The notes under the pieces are model-generated. The model searched no databases and was not told the origin of the DNA. It saw only the letters and a program-made list of their open reading frames with translations. From Scylla paramamosain (Eukaryota > Arthropoda > Malacostraca > Decapoda > Portunidae): a stretch of DNA of 64,000 nt. Location of the stretch: assembly GCF_035594125.1 (NCBI RefSeq), contig NC_087176.1:20156591-20220590 (forward strand), given 5' to 3'. Both the position numbers and the translations under genes were made by a program. Positions 1 to 49,325 of this stretch are shown one piece after another; within the stretch, counting starts at the first letter, position 1, and every line of letters starts with the position of its first letter.

Positions 1-20
1 AATGAGAACAGGTAAATTGA

Positions 21-41
21 GGTGGTGGTGGTGGTGGTGGT
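21..41. repeat. (GGT)n microsatellite
   Basis: Seven GGT triplets, followed at about 100-150 by imperfect GGAAGGGG-type purine repeats. The open frames on both strands here are by-products of the repeat. Confidence 0.9.
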
Positions 42-291
42 GCTGGTGGAAGTGGCGATGCAGAGTTACAAGTATGAGGCAGAGAAGGGAAGGGGAAAAG
101 GAAGGGGACTAGAAGGGGACTGGAAGGGGCTGGAAGGGGCTGGAAGGGAAAGGCCGGATCCATTACACCACGGAATGTTGCCAGGAAGGGGAAAAAAAAA
201 AACACCGCGCTTGGAACTTTTAATGGATGTAAGATAGTTGTGGGGAAAATATATATGAAGGGAAACCGTGAAGGGATAAAAACAAAAAACA

Positions 292-409
<118 letters not shown>

Positions 410-618
410 GAAATATTAGAACTAGCATGGCGTCATTGGAGTGTAGAGTTTCTGAGAATGTAAAAAGGGAAATGAGAGGAAATTTTTACTTAATGTGTCG
501 CTATGAGGGGAGGTGAAACTCTCTCTCGGTGCGGGAATGTTGTGAGGGGAATGTGAGGGCGAAGATACGGGCGGAAGAGGGGAGAGTAGAGGCTTCGTTG
601 TCCCCTGAGGGGATGCCA

Positions 619-619
619 G

Positions 620-693
<74 letters not shown>

Positions 694-743
694 TTATGAA
701 TGTGTATCTTAGTTGAGTAATTACTGATGCATATATTATTACT

Positions 744-812
<69 letters not shown>
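619..812. repeat. (GT)n and (CT)n microsatellites
   Basis: A GT run (619-690) and a CT run (745-812) separated by about 55 bases. A pyrimidine-rich tail follows to about 918. Confidence 0.95.
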
Positions 813-815
<3 letters not shown>

Positions 816-918
816 TTTTCCTCCTTTCTTCCCTCCTTACTATCATTCTTCTCTCCCTCATTCCTCCTTCATCACTCACCATCTTTCATCTTCCCTTCCT
901 TCCCTCTCTTCTTCCCGT

Positions 919-949
919 ACACACACACACACACACAGAGAGAGAGAGA
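919..949. repeat. (AC)n(AG)n abutting retrotransposon 3' end
   Basis: A short AC run passes directly into an AG run, which then runs into the hexamer tail of the minus-strand retrotransposon. Confidence 0.85.
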
Positions 950-1303
950 TTCAGATTCAGATTCAGATTTGTTTATTATCCACCAAAGTGGTTATTACTC
1001 AGGTTACAATAGATATTTAGTAATTACGATAGACACATCAATCACAATACATTCAGATGCATAAGTCTCTTACAACTATTATATATTAATGTAAAAGATT
1101 TGATAAATTGTTTACCATTAAATCCCAAAGGTAAAAAGTCACAATAAAAGAAACACACATACTACACATGCACAAAAACATACATATAAAATAAAAATAA
1201 AAATAAAATAAAAATACAATAAAATAAGATAAAAGTATAAAATAGAGATATATTAGCGAGTAAAATTTTCTTGAAAAGATGACGATAAAATCCTCAGTCT
1301 GGC

Positions 1304-4111
1304 TTAAACATTATCTGTTAGCAGAAATTTCTCAATTCTAGCCTTAAAAGTGTTAAGAGAGGGTGCCTGGGTTAGGCGAGGTGGGAGCGCGTTCCACAGC
1401 TTGGCTCCTCGTACAGCAGTGCGCCTGTCTCCACTGTGTGTTTTTGTGTGTGGCACGTACAGGCTGTGCCTCTGTCTGGTGATGCTGCTAGTAACAGCTT
1501 GTCTACTGCTTAATGATAAAAACCATTCTGGGTAAAATCCTCGTAAAGCTTTAAAAATAGTTATACCTACTTGAAATACATGTTTCTGCTTTATTTTTAG
1601 CCATTTCAGTTCCCTGATAAATGGAGATATATGATCATATTTCCTTACTCCTCCCACTGCAACCCTTGCTGCAAAATTTTGCACTTTCTGCACATTAGAT
1701 ATTACAGTGTCACTTGCAGTTCCCCATATCCTAATGCAATACTCAATTAAGCTAAGAACGAGTGTCTGTACAATAATGACCCTGGTTTGTTTATCTAAGC
1801 TGTCACCTATTCTGCTGATATACATTAAAATACCAATAGCTTTCTTATTTAACTCATTAGTATGGACATCAAAGAGCATAAAGCGGTCAATATAGACTCC
1901 TAAGTTTTTTACGTGTTTACTTGGGTATATGATGTTCCCATTAAAGTTGATCATTGTGGTAGGTGGAATTTTAGATAATAGCTGACTGTTTCCTATAAAA
2001 ATACACTGAGTTTTAGAGGAGTTGAACATCAAACCATTTTTCAAAAAATAATCTCGACATTTCTCATGAGTGTCCTCAGTGTATTTCACAATTTGATTAA
2101 TATCTTCAATAGTTCCCGAATGCAAAAATTGTGTGTCGTCAGCATATTGTATCAGGAAACAATCAACATGTTCATATAAGTCATTGACATAGATGCCAAA
2201 TAAAATTGGTCCCAGGATCGAGCCTTGTGGGACCCCATAGCAAGTAGTTTTCTTTTTAGATATATTGTTTTCTAGACGAACTGACATACTTCTATTCATC
2301 AAATAATTATCAAACCAAAAGTAGTCAATATTTAATAGAGAGCACTTATTTAGAAGGAATTTATGGTTGACTGTGTCAAATGCTTTGGAGAGGTCACACA
2401 AGGTTAACAGAGATACTTTCTTGTTGTCCATATTTGCATACAATGCATCTGTGACGCTAGTGAGGACCGTTTCAGTAGATAGTTTGGGTCGAAAGCCATG
2501 TTGACTCTTAGACAATAAATTATTAGATTCTAAGTAAAATGACAGCTGTTTAGCAACAATTTTTTCCAGTACTTTAGATATGATAGGTAGTATAGATACT
2601 GGTCTATAATTATTCACACTATCAGAGTCACCGTTCTTATATATTGGGACGACCAAGGCGTGTTCCCAGGCCTCAGGGAACACCCCCGTCACCAAGGATG
2701 TGTTGACCATACACGTAAGGAAGGGAACTATGACACACAGCGCGTCTCGGAGAAACCGTAACCCGATACCATCAGAGCCGACAGAGCTGGTTGTATTGAG
2801 ATCTTTAACTGTTAATATTATGGTGTTAATATCTACTGGTTCTGGTCTAAAAGTAGAGACAGTACTAATATTAGGTTCAGGAAGCTGGCCAACAGATTTA
2901 CCATCATCAGTTAGTTCTTTCTGTGAGCGTTTAAAAGTGGATTCACCAATACCAGAAAAGAAATTATTGAACTCTTCGGCTTTCTCTTTTACGTTTTCAA
3001 AATTATAGGAATTGTGATTATTTTTCTGACTAGGGATAATTTCTTTAATGATGTTCCACGTAGCCGAAGTGTTCCCTTTGTTGTCTTTAAAGCGATTGAG
3101 GTAGTGATCCATCTTTGTTTTATTAATTAGTTGCTTGACGCGTTTCTTTACTGTCTTATAACGTTCCCGTAACCGCGAATTACTTGTGTCGATTTTAAAC
3201 TCTCTTTGCAAGTTATTACGTTCCTCCATTGCCTCACGTATATCGTCATTCATCCATGGTGTTGGTCTTCCTTTCACTGCTCTAGTTACAATAGGGGCAC
3301 ATATATTAAGACAATTAATAAAAACATCATTAAAAATTTCTACTTGTTTGTTGACATCGTCAGTTAAAAATATATTATTCAAAATCAGAACATTGTCAAG
3401 AAGAAGCGAGCAAAAAGTGTCTTTATCATAGTTCTTCAAATTACGAAACGTTTTTACCTCAAGCAATTTTCTGGGTTTCCTTACATTTAAAGCAACTGAT
3501 ATTAGGTCATGGTCAGCTATGACTTGAGGAACAACATCTTGTGATAAAATGACATCAGGTTTATTAGTTATTATGAGGTCTAGTAACGTAGCTGATGTTG
3601 ATGTTGTTCTTGTGGGTTTATCTATTATTTGTGTCAACTTGTTGTTTTTTATCACCTTACTGATTTTATTGCCCATTGTCATTATGTCGTCATTAAAATC
3701 TCCTAGGATGAAGACACTTTTGTCACGTAAACATACCATCCTAAAAATGTCTTGAATGTAATCAAATGATGTGGCTAAGGCCTTGGGATGTCTATATACA
3801 CAACCAATGATGATGGCCGGCCATTTCCTGTACTGTATTTTTACCCACACATCCTCCACGCCTGTCGTCCTTGGTACATCTAATTTAATGACAGAGGGAT
3901 TGAGGGCACAATGGACATATATGCACACCCCGGCTCCTCGGCCATTGTCACATCTAAAGATCTTGTAATTAGGAATTTCTACATAGCTATCTGGGGTGTT
4001 TGCTTGAAGCCATGTTTCACTCACACATAAAACATCGATTTTTCTATCTATTATCAATAATTTCACCTCGTCCAAACTCGATAATAGTGATTGTGCGTTA
4101 ATGTGTTCCAC
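1304..4111 (-). CDS. endonuclease/reverse transcriptase (ORF2)
   Basis: A 935-residue intact frame. The N-terminal third is an apurinic/apyrimidinic-type endonuclease: SETWL near residue 31, GDFND, LLDLIITN and the ADHDLIS motif in order. The reverse transcriptase follows, with YRPVSILP, HGFRP, the SKAFDTVNH motif, GVPQGSILGP and the catalytic YADD at about residue 655. The C-terminus ends with the LWNALPP-type motif common in L2/CR1/Jockey-like elements. It nicks target DNA and copies the element RNA by target-primed reverse transcription. No frameshift or stop is seen, so the copy is young. The first ATG is only a proxy: the frame is open upstream to the amber codon that ends ORF1. Confidence 0.93.
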   Translation of the reverse strand: MEHINAQSLLSSLDEVKLLIIDRKIDVLCVSETWLQANTPDSYVEIPNYKIFRCDNGRGAGVCIYVHCALNPSVIKLDVPRTTGVEDVWVKIQYRKWPAIIIGCVYRHPKALATSFDYIQDIFRMVCLRDKSVFILGDFNDDIMTMGNKISKVIKNNKLTQIIDKPTRTTSTSATLLDLIITNKPDVILSQDVVPQVIADHDLISVALNVRKPRKLLEVKTFRNLKNYDKDTFCSLLLDNVLILNNIFLTDDVNKQVEIFNDVFINCLNICAPIVTRAVKGRPTPWMNDDIREAMEERNNLQREFKIDTSNSRLRERYKTVKKRVKQLINKTKMDHYLNRFKDNKGNTSATWNIIKEIIPSQKNNHNSYNFENVKEKAEEFNNFFSGIGESTFKRSQKELTDDGKSVGQLPEPNISTVSTFRPEPVDINTIILTVKDLNTTSSVGSDGIGLRFLRDALCVIVPFLTCMVNTSLVTGVFPEAWEHALVVPIYKNGDSDSVNNYRPVSILPIISKVLEKIVAKQLSFYLESNNLLSKSQHGFRPKLSTETVLTSVTDALYANMDNKKVSLLTLCDLSKAFDTVNHKFLLNKCSLLNIDYFWFDNYLMNRSMSVRLENNISKKKTTCYGVPQGSILGPILFGIYVNDLYEHVDCFLIQYADDTQFLHSGTIEDINQIVKYTEDTHEKCRDYFLKNGLMFNSSKTQCIFIGNSQLLSKIPPTTMINFNGNIIYPSKHVKNLGVYIDRFMLFDVHTNELNKKAIGILMYISRIGDSLDKQTRVIIVQTLVLSLIEYCIRIWGTASDTVISNVQKVQNFAARVAVGGVRKYDHISPFIRELKWLKIKQKHVFQVGITIFKALRGFYPEWFLSLSSRQAVTSSITRQRHSLYVPHTKTHSGDRRTAVRGAKLWNALPPRLTQAPSLNTFKARIEKFLLTDNV

Positions 4112-4174
4112 CGTTAGTAAATCTTTTCTAAATTCCTTTATTTCAACAACGGCAGAGGCTTCTTCGCCATCATC

Positions 4175-4564
4175 CTATGCCCTATACTGTTGACATAAGC
4201 GGCTCTTATGACCGAAACGTTGACAATTGCTACTTAAGAGTTTGTGGTCAAACCTACAATTTCTTTGAATATGGTTGTATTCGCCGCAATTGTAACACCC
4301 TGTTTTACTTCTCTGATTAGCATATCTATTTCTCTCGTTTCTGTAACCGTATGAGTTATCACTATGCACGTTCTGTGTTTCAAACACCGGGGTACACTCA
4401 TTAGCATATCTATCTCTCTCATTTCTGTAACCGTATGAGTTATCACTATGCACGTTCTGTGTTCCAGACACCGGGGTACACTCATTAGCATATCGGTTTC
4501 TTTCCCTTCTGAAACCATACATTTCCTGAGACTCATATACCGGGGCACTTGCGTATTTCTGCAC
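4175..4564 (-). CDS. gag-like zinc-knuckle protein (ORF1, C-terminal part)
   Basis: 129 residues from the first ATG, probably the C-terminal part of a longer ORF1 because the element is cut by the GA repeat just upstream. It holds three imperfect copies of a repeat of about 28 residues (core YGYRNERNRYANECTPV), then a CX2CX4HX4C zinc knuckle (CYNCGEYNHIQRNC). A second knuckle has lost its first cysteine (Ser at that site). Such knuckles bind the element RNA. The frame ends with TAG and is continuous with ORF2: both lie in the same phase with no other stop between them. Confidence 0.75.
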   Translation of the reverse strand: MQKYASAPVYESQEMYGFRRERNRYANECTPVSGTQNVHSDNSYGYRNERDRYANECTPVFETQNVHSDNSYGYRNERNRYANQRSKTGCYNCGEYNHIQRNCRFDHKLLSSNCQRFGHKSRLCQQYRA

Positions 4565-4587
4565 TGGGTGGTTTCTATTCCGTCTAT

Positions 4588-4590
<3 letters not shown>

Positions 4591-4643
<53 letters not shown>
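4591..4643. repeat. (GA)n microsatellite
   Basis: Pure GA run touching the 5' end of the retrotransposon. Confidence 0.95.
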
Positions 4644-4645
<2 letters not shown>

Positions 4646-4684
4646 CTTTTACTCAATATAGGAAAATAAAACTATCCAACTGAA

Positions 4685-4717
4685 TGTGTGTGTGTGTGTG
4701 TGTGTGTGTGACGCAGG

Positions 4718-4794
<77 letters not shown>

Positions 4795-4833
4795 TTGCTT
4801 TGGTTTCACTTCCCAGAGTACGAGTATGTTTTC

Positions 4834-4865
<32 letters not shown>

Positions 4866-4916
4866 GTTTTGATATACTGTTTTATCGTGGGCTGGCAGGA
4901 TAGGTACTAAGGGAGG

Positions 4917-4947
<31 letters not shown>

Positions 4948-4948
4948 A
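4685..4948. repeat. cluster of (GT)n and (CT)n microsatellites
   Basis: GT 4685-4710, CT 4722-4789, GT 4838-4865 and GT 4917-4948, separated by short unique spacers. Confidence 0.93.
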
Positions 4949-5230
4949 TGTTTGCTTCTAGTTAAAACTCCCCCAGCTCTCAACTATCTGGGTCAGTGAC
5001 TTTGTGTACAACACTTGAAAACAAACTCGCGCTCCGGCAATAGCTTACGAAGGCAAACTGAGGTGTATATTTATAATGTTGTTCCTCCGCTGGCGTCTGG
5101 TTCTGGGGTACGATTTTATTCCTTCAAAATGTGTTCTGGTAAGAGTTTATTCTTTATAAACGTGTTCCTGGTAGTTTTCTGCCTTATAGGTTTGGCTGAA
5201 AAACAAGTGGTTTTAATTTGTTATACTTGT

Positions 5231-5508
<278 letters not shown>

Positions 5509-5511
<3 letters not shown>

Positions 5512-6340
5512 TAGTGATGGATTAATTCCAGTCTCAAAAAAAGAACTATAATTCATAGTTTTGAACCATTACTTAAAGATATGAAACACATAAGGATTGA
5601 GTCACTTCATAATTTAAATTTAATCGTTCATTTGACTTTGTTCTATTGAAGCTTTAGGCCCTTATTATTAACTCATCACATTATGTATTTACATTTTTTT
5701 ACATATTCGTCAATATAGTAGGAGGTGGATAGTTTTTTACTGATCCCATGGGTATATTGTTTTTAAATATTCAATGAAAGACGTTTTGAGAACGTCTAAC
5801 TTTCTTTGCCACAGAGAGAATGAGAGGACGGGTAAGAGCTGTAGCTGCTTATTTTTATTTTTATTTTTATTTTTATTTTTCATGTTTTAATAAGCTTGCT
5901 GTTGTCGTAGGTCGTAGTTATGGTAGATAAGACTTAAACTGATCGCCAGTCAGTTAGGGAGGATGAAAGAAAACTGATTATTGGCCAAAAAGAGATGTGG
6001 GAAGGAGTGCTGCGGTGATATAATTAATCTTTCTAAGTTTCAATGAGCTGTTGTCGTAGGTTACCATAATGATAGATAAACGCTTGATAGTTTTGATAAG
6101 TATCCCTTGACAGGAAATATTTCAGGAACACTTGCTAATGTTATGAGAGGACAGAGTTGATCGACGCGGCCGTTCTCTCGTCATAACCAGGGATGATTAG
6201 TGTTATACGACTCTTATATACTTTGATTTTCATGTGTCAGTGCGTCATGCTGGTCATCTTGTTAAGTAGCTTGGGTAAAGTTGAGTGAGGAATGAGTCTG
6301 CAGCGTAGGATTACTGAGACTGACGTGGCTTGGTTGAAGT
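5509..6340. other. no gene recognised
   Basis: AT-rich unique DNA with a short (ATTTTT)n run at 5850-5880. A loose repeat of a GTCGTAGGT..AT..TAGATAA phrase occurs near 5905 and 6055, suggesting an old duplication. No conserved coding frame is seen. Confidence 0.6.
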
Positions 6341-6670
6341 GAAGTGTGGTGTCCTCCGTGGTGTGCACATGCCGTGGTATAGGTGCGGTGTGCTGTGGTC
6401 AGGTGTTCTTTGATGTGTGCTTGTCGTGGTGGTGTGTGGTGTGGTGGTGTACTGAGGTATAGTGGGGACGAGATCTGGTGTAAGTGTGGTGTGGTGTGAC
6501 TAAGGTGTTGTGGGTTTATGTGTAGTGTGGCGTGTGGTGTGGTGAGGCCTAGACTTGCTTCAGGTTTGGTGTGGCTGAGGTATTGTGGGGTGTGGTACGT
6601 GGTGGTGTGACAGGTTGTGTGGTGTGTGGTGTGGTGTGACTGTTGTGTGGTTCGTGGTGTGACAGGTGAA
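6341..6670. repeat. degenerate GTGGT-rich simple sequence
   Basis: A long stretch dominated by GTGTGGTGTGGT-type words. The minus frames rich in His, Thr and Pro that cross it are artefacts. Confidence 0.8.
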
Positions 6671-7181
6671 TGCAGATGAACAGCTCAGTGCACTGACACA
6701 CTCCCTGTAGTACATGAAATTTCACTAAACCTGTCATTATACTTCATGAGATTTATGAGTCCATCCTTTGAGTGCCATTGTGTCCACTTATGCACCATTG
6801 TATTGCATGGGTGGAGTTTGTTAGCCTGATTGATCACACAGCATGGGAGGACAGAGGTGGGAGGGTAAGGCAAGGGAGGGGAGTAGAGGGGACAAGAGGA
6901 AGCTAAGCTAGGATGTGATTAGGGCATCTTGTATATACATATTTCCTTGGTCCTGCATCTCCTCTTATTTTTGGGGGGCTGTTACTGACAATAACTACAT
7001 TATTCACTTAGGTGATGGCAGGAAAAATTTGTTGTGACGTTCATGACAGGGTAGGTTTGATTTAAGTCAAATTATTTAAGCTTATTTAAATTATAGTAAA
7101 AAATAATTATTTAAGTCAAAATTAAATATACTGTATCCAAAATTATTGAAATGTTACATTGGGTCAAATATCTAATGATTT

Positions 7182-8560
<1,379 letters not shown>

Positions 8561-8619
8561 ACCATGAATGCCCAAGACTTGTATGACAATGTGCTGCAGG
8601 GAAGAGAGTGTAAGTCATT

Positions 8620-9256
8620 TCAGTTCAGTGATGATAACTTCTCACCCAAGTCTAACCTGGCTGTGTCCCCACACTACACCACCCTCTCTGGCATTCCATG
8701 CCGATGACTCTCACTCTCCTCCAGTACTTGTGACACGCCTCGGTCCAGCCTCTTTGACTCAACTGAATTTTCAATCAGCTTATCGCCAGACAACCATGGT
8801 TCCAACTGTGGGCACATTTATCCCATAGAACAATCACATTCAGAAATGGGTGCCAGTACTGTGGAGACCAAACTCAGGAAACTGGATCCACTCAGGTCAT
8901 CCTCTGATCCAGAGATGAATTGTTGTCACTCGGAAACTCATGTCTCTATAATGAAGGCTTTAAACAAAAGTTATAAACGTGAAGAGAATCTCACTGGTGA
9001 CTTCTCCAAGGCTCTGTTGCTTCCTCTCCTTGAGATTGGGAAACACCCAGACCTTCAGTCTATAAGTGTTCATACTCTAGCTGATGTTATTAAGGGCAAG
9101 TACAATGATAAACTTGCCTCCTGCAGAATTATTGACTGTAGGTACCCGTATGAATATGACGGAGGGCACATAAAGGGGGCAGAATTGTGGCACTTGCCAG
9201 AGTTAGTGACTCAGAACCTGAGAGCTAAGAAAGGTGTTTCACTTATGCCACTATAA
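8620..9256 (+). pseudogene. Cdc25: Cdc25-like phosphatase fragment
   Basis: Downstream of an in-frame TGA (8705-8707) an open frame runs to a stop at 9256. It encodes a serine-rich stretch typical of the Cdc25 regulatory region (including DTPRSSLFDS), then a clear match to the start of the Cdc25 catalytic domain: TGDFSKALLLP, GKHPDLQSIS and IIDCRYPYEYDGGHIKGA. Cdc25 is the dual-specificity phosphatase that activates CDK1. The fragment stops about 25 residues after GGHIKGA, and the catalytic HCX5R loop (HCEFSSERGP in the family) was not found downstream. The upstream part before the TGA is also Cdc25-like in composition and in the same frame. It could be a truncated duplicate, or one exon of a gene whose other exons lie elsewhere; the internal stop favours a pseudogene. 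Confidence 0.65.
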
Positions 9257-9329
9257 GGCCTTCCTTATTTTCCCTATATCATTCTCTCCATCTTATGTTC
9301 TACAGTCCCTCCTTTCTAATGCATGAGAC

Positions 9330-10060
9330 TTGCATTGCTCAAACTAAAGTTTTTATTGGGCTTATTAGAAATTAGGTCATTTATTGTTTAATTGTGTTAT
9401 TTTACTGAGGATGTTTAATATTTTCATGTCATTCATCCATTAACAAACCTTTTTATTGGCTTTATTAGAGATTAGGTAATTTTATTTAATTGTGTTATTT
9501 GACTGAGGTTGTTTAATATTTTCATGTCCTTCATTCCTTCCTGTCAAATTCATTAACCTTGCAATGTTCAGACAACACTTGTATAGTGTGAATACTTTGG
9601 TATTTTTTGTTTTGTTTTACTGAGATTGTTTAATATTTTTATATCATCCACAAATTCACAAAACTTGCAATACTTAAACAAAACCTCTAATCTGTGGATT
9701 GGAGATCAGGCATTCTGTTCTGTCTTACTGTGTTCTGTTTTACTTATTTAATCTGTGGATTGGAGATCAGGCATTCTGTTCTGTCTTACTGTGTTCTGTT
9801 TTACTTATATAATCTGTGGATTGGAGATCAGGCATTCTGTTCTGTCTTACTGTGTTCTGTTTTACTTATATAATCTGTGGATTGGAGATCAGGCATTCTG
9901 TTCTGTCTTACTGTGTTCTGTTTTACTTATTTTCATATGTCCTGTCAAATTTGTGAGACTCACAATACTCAAACAAAATTTGCAATGTATGGATTGCAGA
10001 TTAGGTATTTTATTCTGTTTCATTGTGTTCTGTTTCACTAAGATTATTTAATATTTTCAG
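9330..10060. repeat. degenerate tandem repeats incl. 61-bp satellite
   Basis: Four near-identical 61-bp units start at 9689, 9750, 9811 and 9872. Around them lie older copies of a related unit containing TTTAATATTTTCAT (about 9410, 9510 and 9630) and one divergent copy at 9985-10050. The last copy ends in TTTAATATTTTCAG, which is the 3' splice site of the exon at 10061. Confidence 0.88.
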
Positions 10061-46688
<36,628 letters not shown>

Positions 46689-46739
46689 GTAAGTGTGGCA
46701 GTGCTAATGAGACTCATGCATAGACAAATGTACCATTTC

Positions 46740-46970
46740 ATGTGTTGTTTAATTTTTTATTTGTTTATTCATTTATTTTATTTATTTATTTATTTATTTA
46801 TTTTATTCACTTATTTATTTATTTATTTATTCATTTATATTCATTTATATATTTATTTATTTTTTTATTTATTTTTTTTTTTGATCATCCCAAGTATTCT
46901 TTTAGGAAATTTACACACACACACGCAGGCACGCATGCACGCACGCATGCACACACGCACGCACGCACGC

Positions 46971-47009
<39 letters not shown>

Positions 47010-47010
47010 C
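46740..47010. repeat. (TTTA)n, (GCAC)-rich and (GACA)n simple repeats
   Basis: TTTA-type repeats 46740-46882, CA/GCAC-type 46912-46972 and GACA 46972-47008, ending at the tail of the next retrotransposon. Confidence 0.93.
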
Positions 47011-47012
47011 AC

Positions 47013-49066
47013 AGTTAGTTAGTTAGTAGTTTATTGACAAAAGAATCCTTTTACAAAATAAACGAAGAAGAAATAATTGTACAAGTACTTTTGTCCATGA
47101 AAAGTAACAAACATGCATTTGATGTAGAGGTGATTCTTACATATTATACGTATATACTCAGTACTTCAAAAATATAGCAACACACTTCCTGTATATAGAT
47201 ATTCTCTTCCATTATGTCATTTATATCGCCAAATCTGAGCATTTGATAACTATTACGTAGATCAGCAGTCATTGTGCACTCTAACAACACATGTTTTTCG
47301 GTTTGAACATGAACACCGTCGCACAAACATACTCTCTGCTCAGTTGCCGTTCGACTCCACCTGCCTGTTTCAATTCTTAGATTGTGTGACATTAATCTCA
47401 GTCTTGTGAATGCCTCTCGCTGGTAATCGGGCACATACTTATCAGTCTTATAAATATTGTGAACTGTCAGTGTCGGGTTAAAGTCATTCACATATGTCCA
47501 GATCTTAGTGGCACTGTTCGGTGTGTTCCTCAAAATATTTCTCAATTTTTCCATGGGGTCATTATCTGATATCAGGGATATTTCTCTATTAAGGAATCTA
47601 TATCCAGGTGTGTTTTCTCTCCTGCAAAGGTCATACACAATATAAAAAGGTTGTTCCATATCTATGACCTCCAACTTAGATTTTAAGAAGTTTTTCCTCC
47701 TTCACTTTACTAATTCTATTACAGGTAAAATGCCGCTTTCAACCATACATAAATTTATGCTGGTATTTTTTCTCAAACCTAATAAACACTTTACTAAACT
47801 GTTGTATTGTCTTTCTAAGTTCTTAGTCTTGTTTGTCAGCCACGACTCACAACTGTACAGTAAGGCTGACGTCACGGCAGCATCAAAAACCTTTTTCTTC
47901 AATATAAATGGCATTAATGTATTTGCTGCACAAAAAATAGAAAATTTGTTTAGTGTCGCTTCACTCATTGTTTGGTGCATGTTAAGTACATCGTCCATTC
48001 CGGCAGTGTCTGTGAACCAGGCACCGAGGTACAAGTACCTGGCAGCATAGTTCACTACCACCTCACCCACCTTTAAGTCATGTTTGTCTCTATCATCACC
48101 GTTTACCACAAAAAATTTTGTTTTCTTCTCATTGATAAGCATTCCGTATTCACTACAATAATGTAACACGATGTTCATTTTCTTTTCACACATTTCTCTA
48201 CTTGTTGCAACGATCACTGCGTCATCCATTAACAGCATTGTATGTAAACTTCCTAAGAAATCATCTGCTGCTATTTCGTTTTTCAGCATCTTTACCATAT
48301 GGTCAATATACAAAGTAAAAAGCAGACAACTGGTCGGGGCCCCTTGACGAACACCAACAGATGATTCAATGATTGCAGATTTCATAATATTTCTAGTACA
48401 GGTATACATAGCTTTAATGGCTCTAATCATTACCTTACCACATCCACGCTCTTTTAAAGCATCTATAAGTTTTCCTCTGGGGACCCGATCGTATGCCTTA
48501 CTAAAATCTATAAACAGGACATACAGTTTTCTCTTCTTGTACATAACATAGTCACAGAGTAACCTCAAAGAAGTAATCTGTTCAACACAGCCTCTCTGTT
48601 TTTGTGCTCCCGCTTGACACTTGTCGATGTTCCACCATAATTTCAATCTATTCAATATCATAGTGTCATAAACTTTAGCTAGAGTATCCATTATAGTGAT
48701 TCCTCTATAATTACCACAAATCATACGATTACCTGACTTAAATAATACAATTAGCTTGTTGTAACACCATAACAGGGGGTAACATATTTGAGTGAACACT
48801 ACATTAAACACATTCAAGATAAATAACTTCCATGTTACATCAAACACCTTAATCATGGCCGGGCATAATCCTATATAACTTTTGTTCTTCGTAACATTCA
48901 GTGCATCGTCAAGTTCAGTCATAGAAAAAGGATCGTCTAAAATTGGTATATATGGCATATTTTCCAAATCATCAACATCTAACACACTATCGGCAATCGG
49001 TTGCTCACTAGATGGATTCAATAACTTTTCAAAATGTTCTTGAAAATTAAGTTCTGAAGCCTTTTC

Positions 49067-49068
<2 letters not shown>
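47013..49068 (-). mobile_element. 5'-truncated non-LTR retrotransposon, second family
   Basis: Minus-strand element with RT and C-terminal domains, an AATAAA signal near 47030, and a 3' end made of TAAC tetramers (47013-47026). The 5' end is cut at a CA microsatellite, removing the endonuclease. Confidence 0.85.
47144..49065 (-). pseudogene. reverse transcriptase with one in-frame stop
   Basis: The frame runs from about 49065 to 47144, broken only by TGA at 47702-47704. RT motifs: YRGITIMDTLAKVYD, CVEQITSLR, FIDFSKAYDRVPR and GVRQGAPTSCLLF. The catalytic block reads LLMDDAVIVA, with Met where YADD or FADD is usual. The C-terminal part has a CX1CX8HX4C zinc-type motif (CLCDGVHVQTEKHVLLEC), found in several non-LTR lineages. 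Without the stop it would be about 640 residues. The endonuclease is missing through 5' truncation, so this copy is dead on arrival. Confidence 0.88.

Positions 49069-49108
<40 letters not shown>
49069..49108. repeat. (CA)n microsatellite
   Basis: Abuts the truncated 5' end of the retrotransposon. Confidence 0.94.
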
Positions 49109-49112
<4 letters not shown>

Positions 49113-49325
49113 CATGTAATCAGTCATTCTTTTATAGTCTTGTATTTTCTTTTCCAGTAGAATGGTAAATAATTTTTTTTCTTTTTTAAAGTGTTTGCAA
49201 AGAGCAGCTCACGGTATTTTATATTTTTTTCCCCACGTTGCCATTCACTTGCATTCACATCTCACGTCCCAGTCACCTTTTTTCCTTTTTCAAAACGTCT
49301 TAAGCATTAACTTAGGCCATTCCTT

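Larger units (their letters stand above)
950..4590 (-). mobile_element. non-LTR retrotransposon, 5'-truncated, intact ORF2
   Basis: The element runs on the minus strand. It holds the end of a gag-like ORF1, a complete endonuclease/reverse transcriptase ORF2, and a 3' UTR of about 350 bases (950-1303) containing an A-rich (AAAATA)n stretch. In element orientation it ends in about four copies of the hexamer TGAATC rather than poly(A). Tails of short tandem repeats are typical of CR1/L2/I-type elements. Both flanks are GA dinucleotide repeat on the plus strand (937-949 and 4591-4643), so it probably inserted into a GA microsatellite, where a target-site duplication cannot be seen. Clade assignment needs a phylogeny; only APE-type non-LTR is secure. 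Confidence 0.88.

Noticed and set aside
9680..9935. CRISPR-like regular spacing of repeats
   Set aside because: The units are contiguous 61-bp tandem copies without unique spacers, in a eukaryotic intron.
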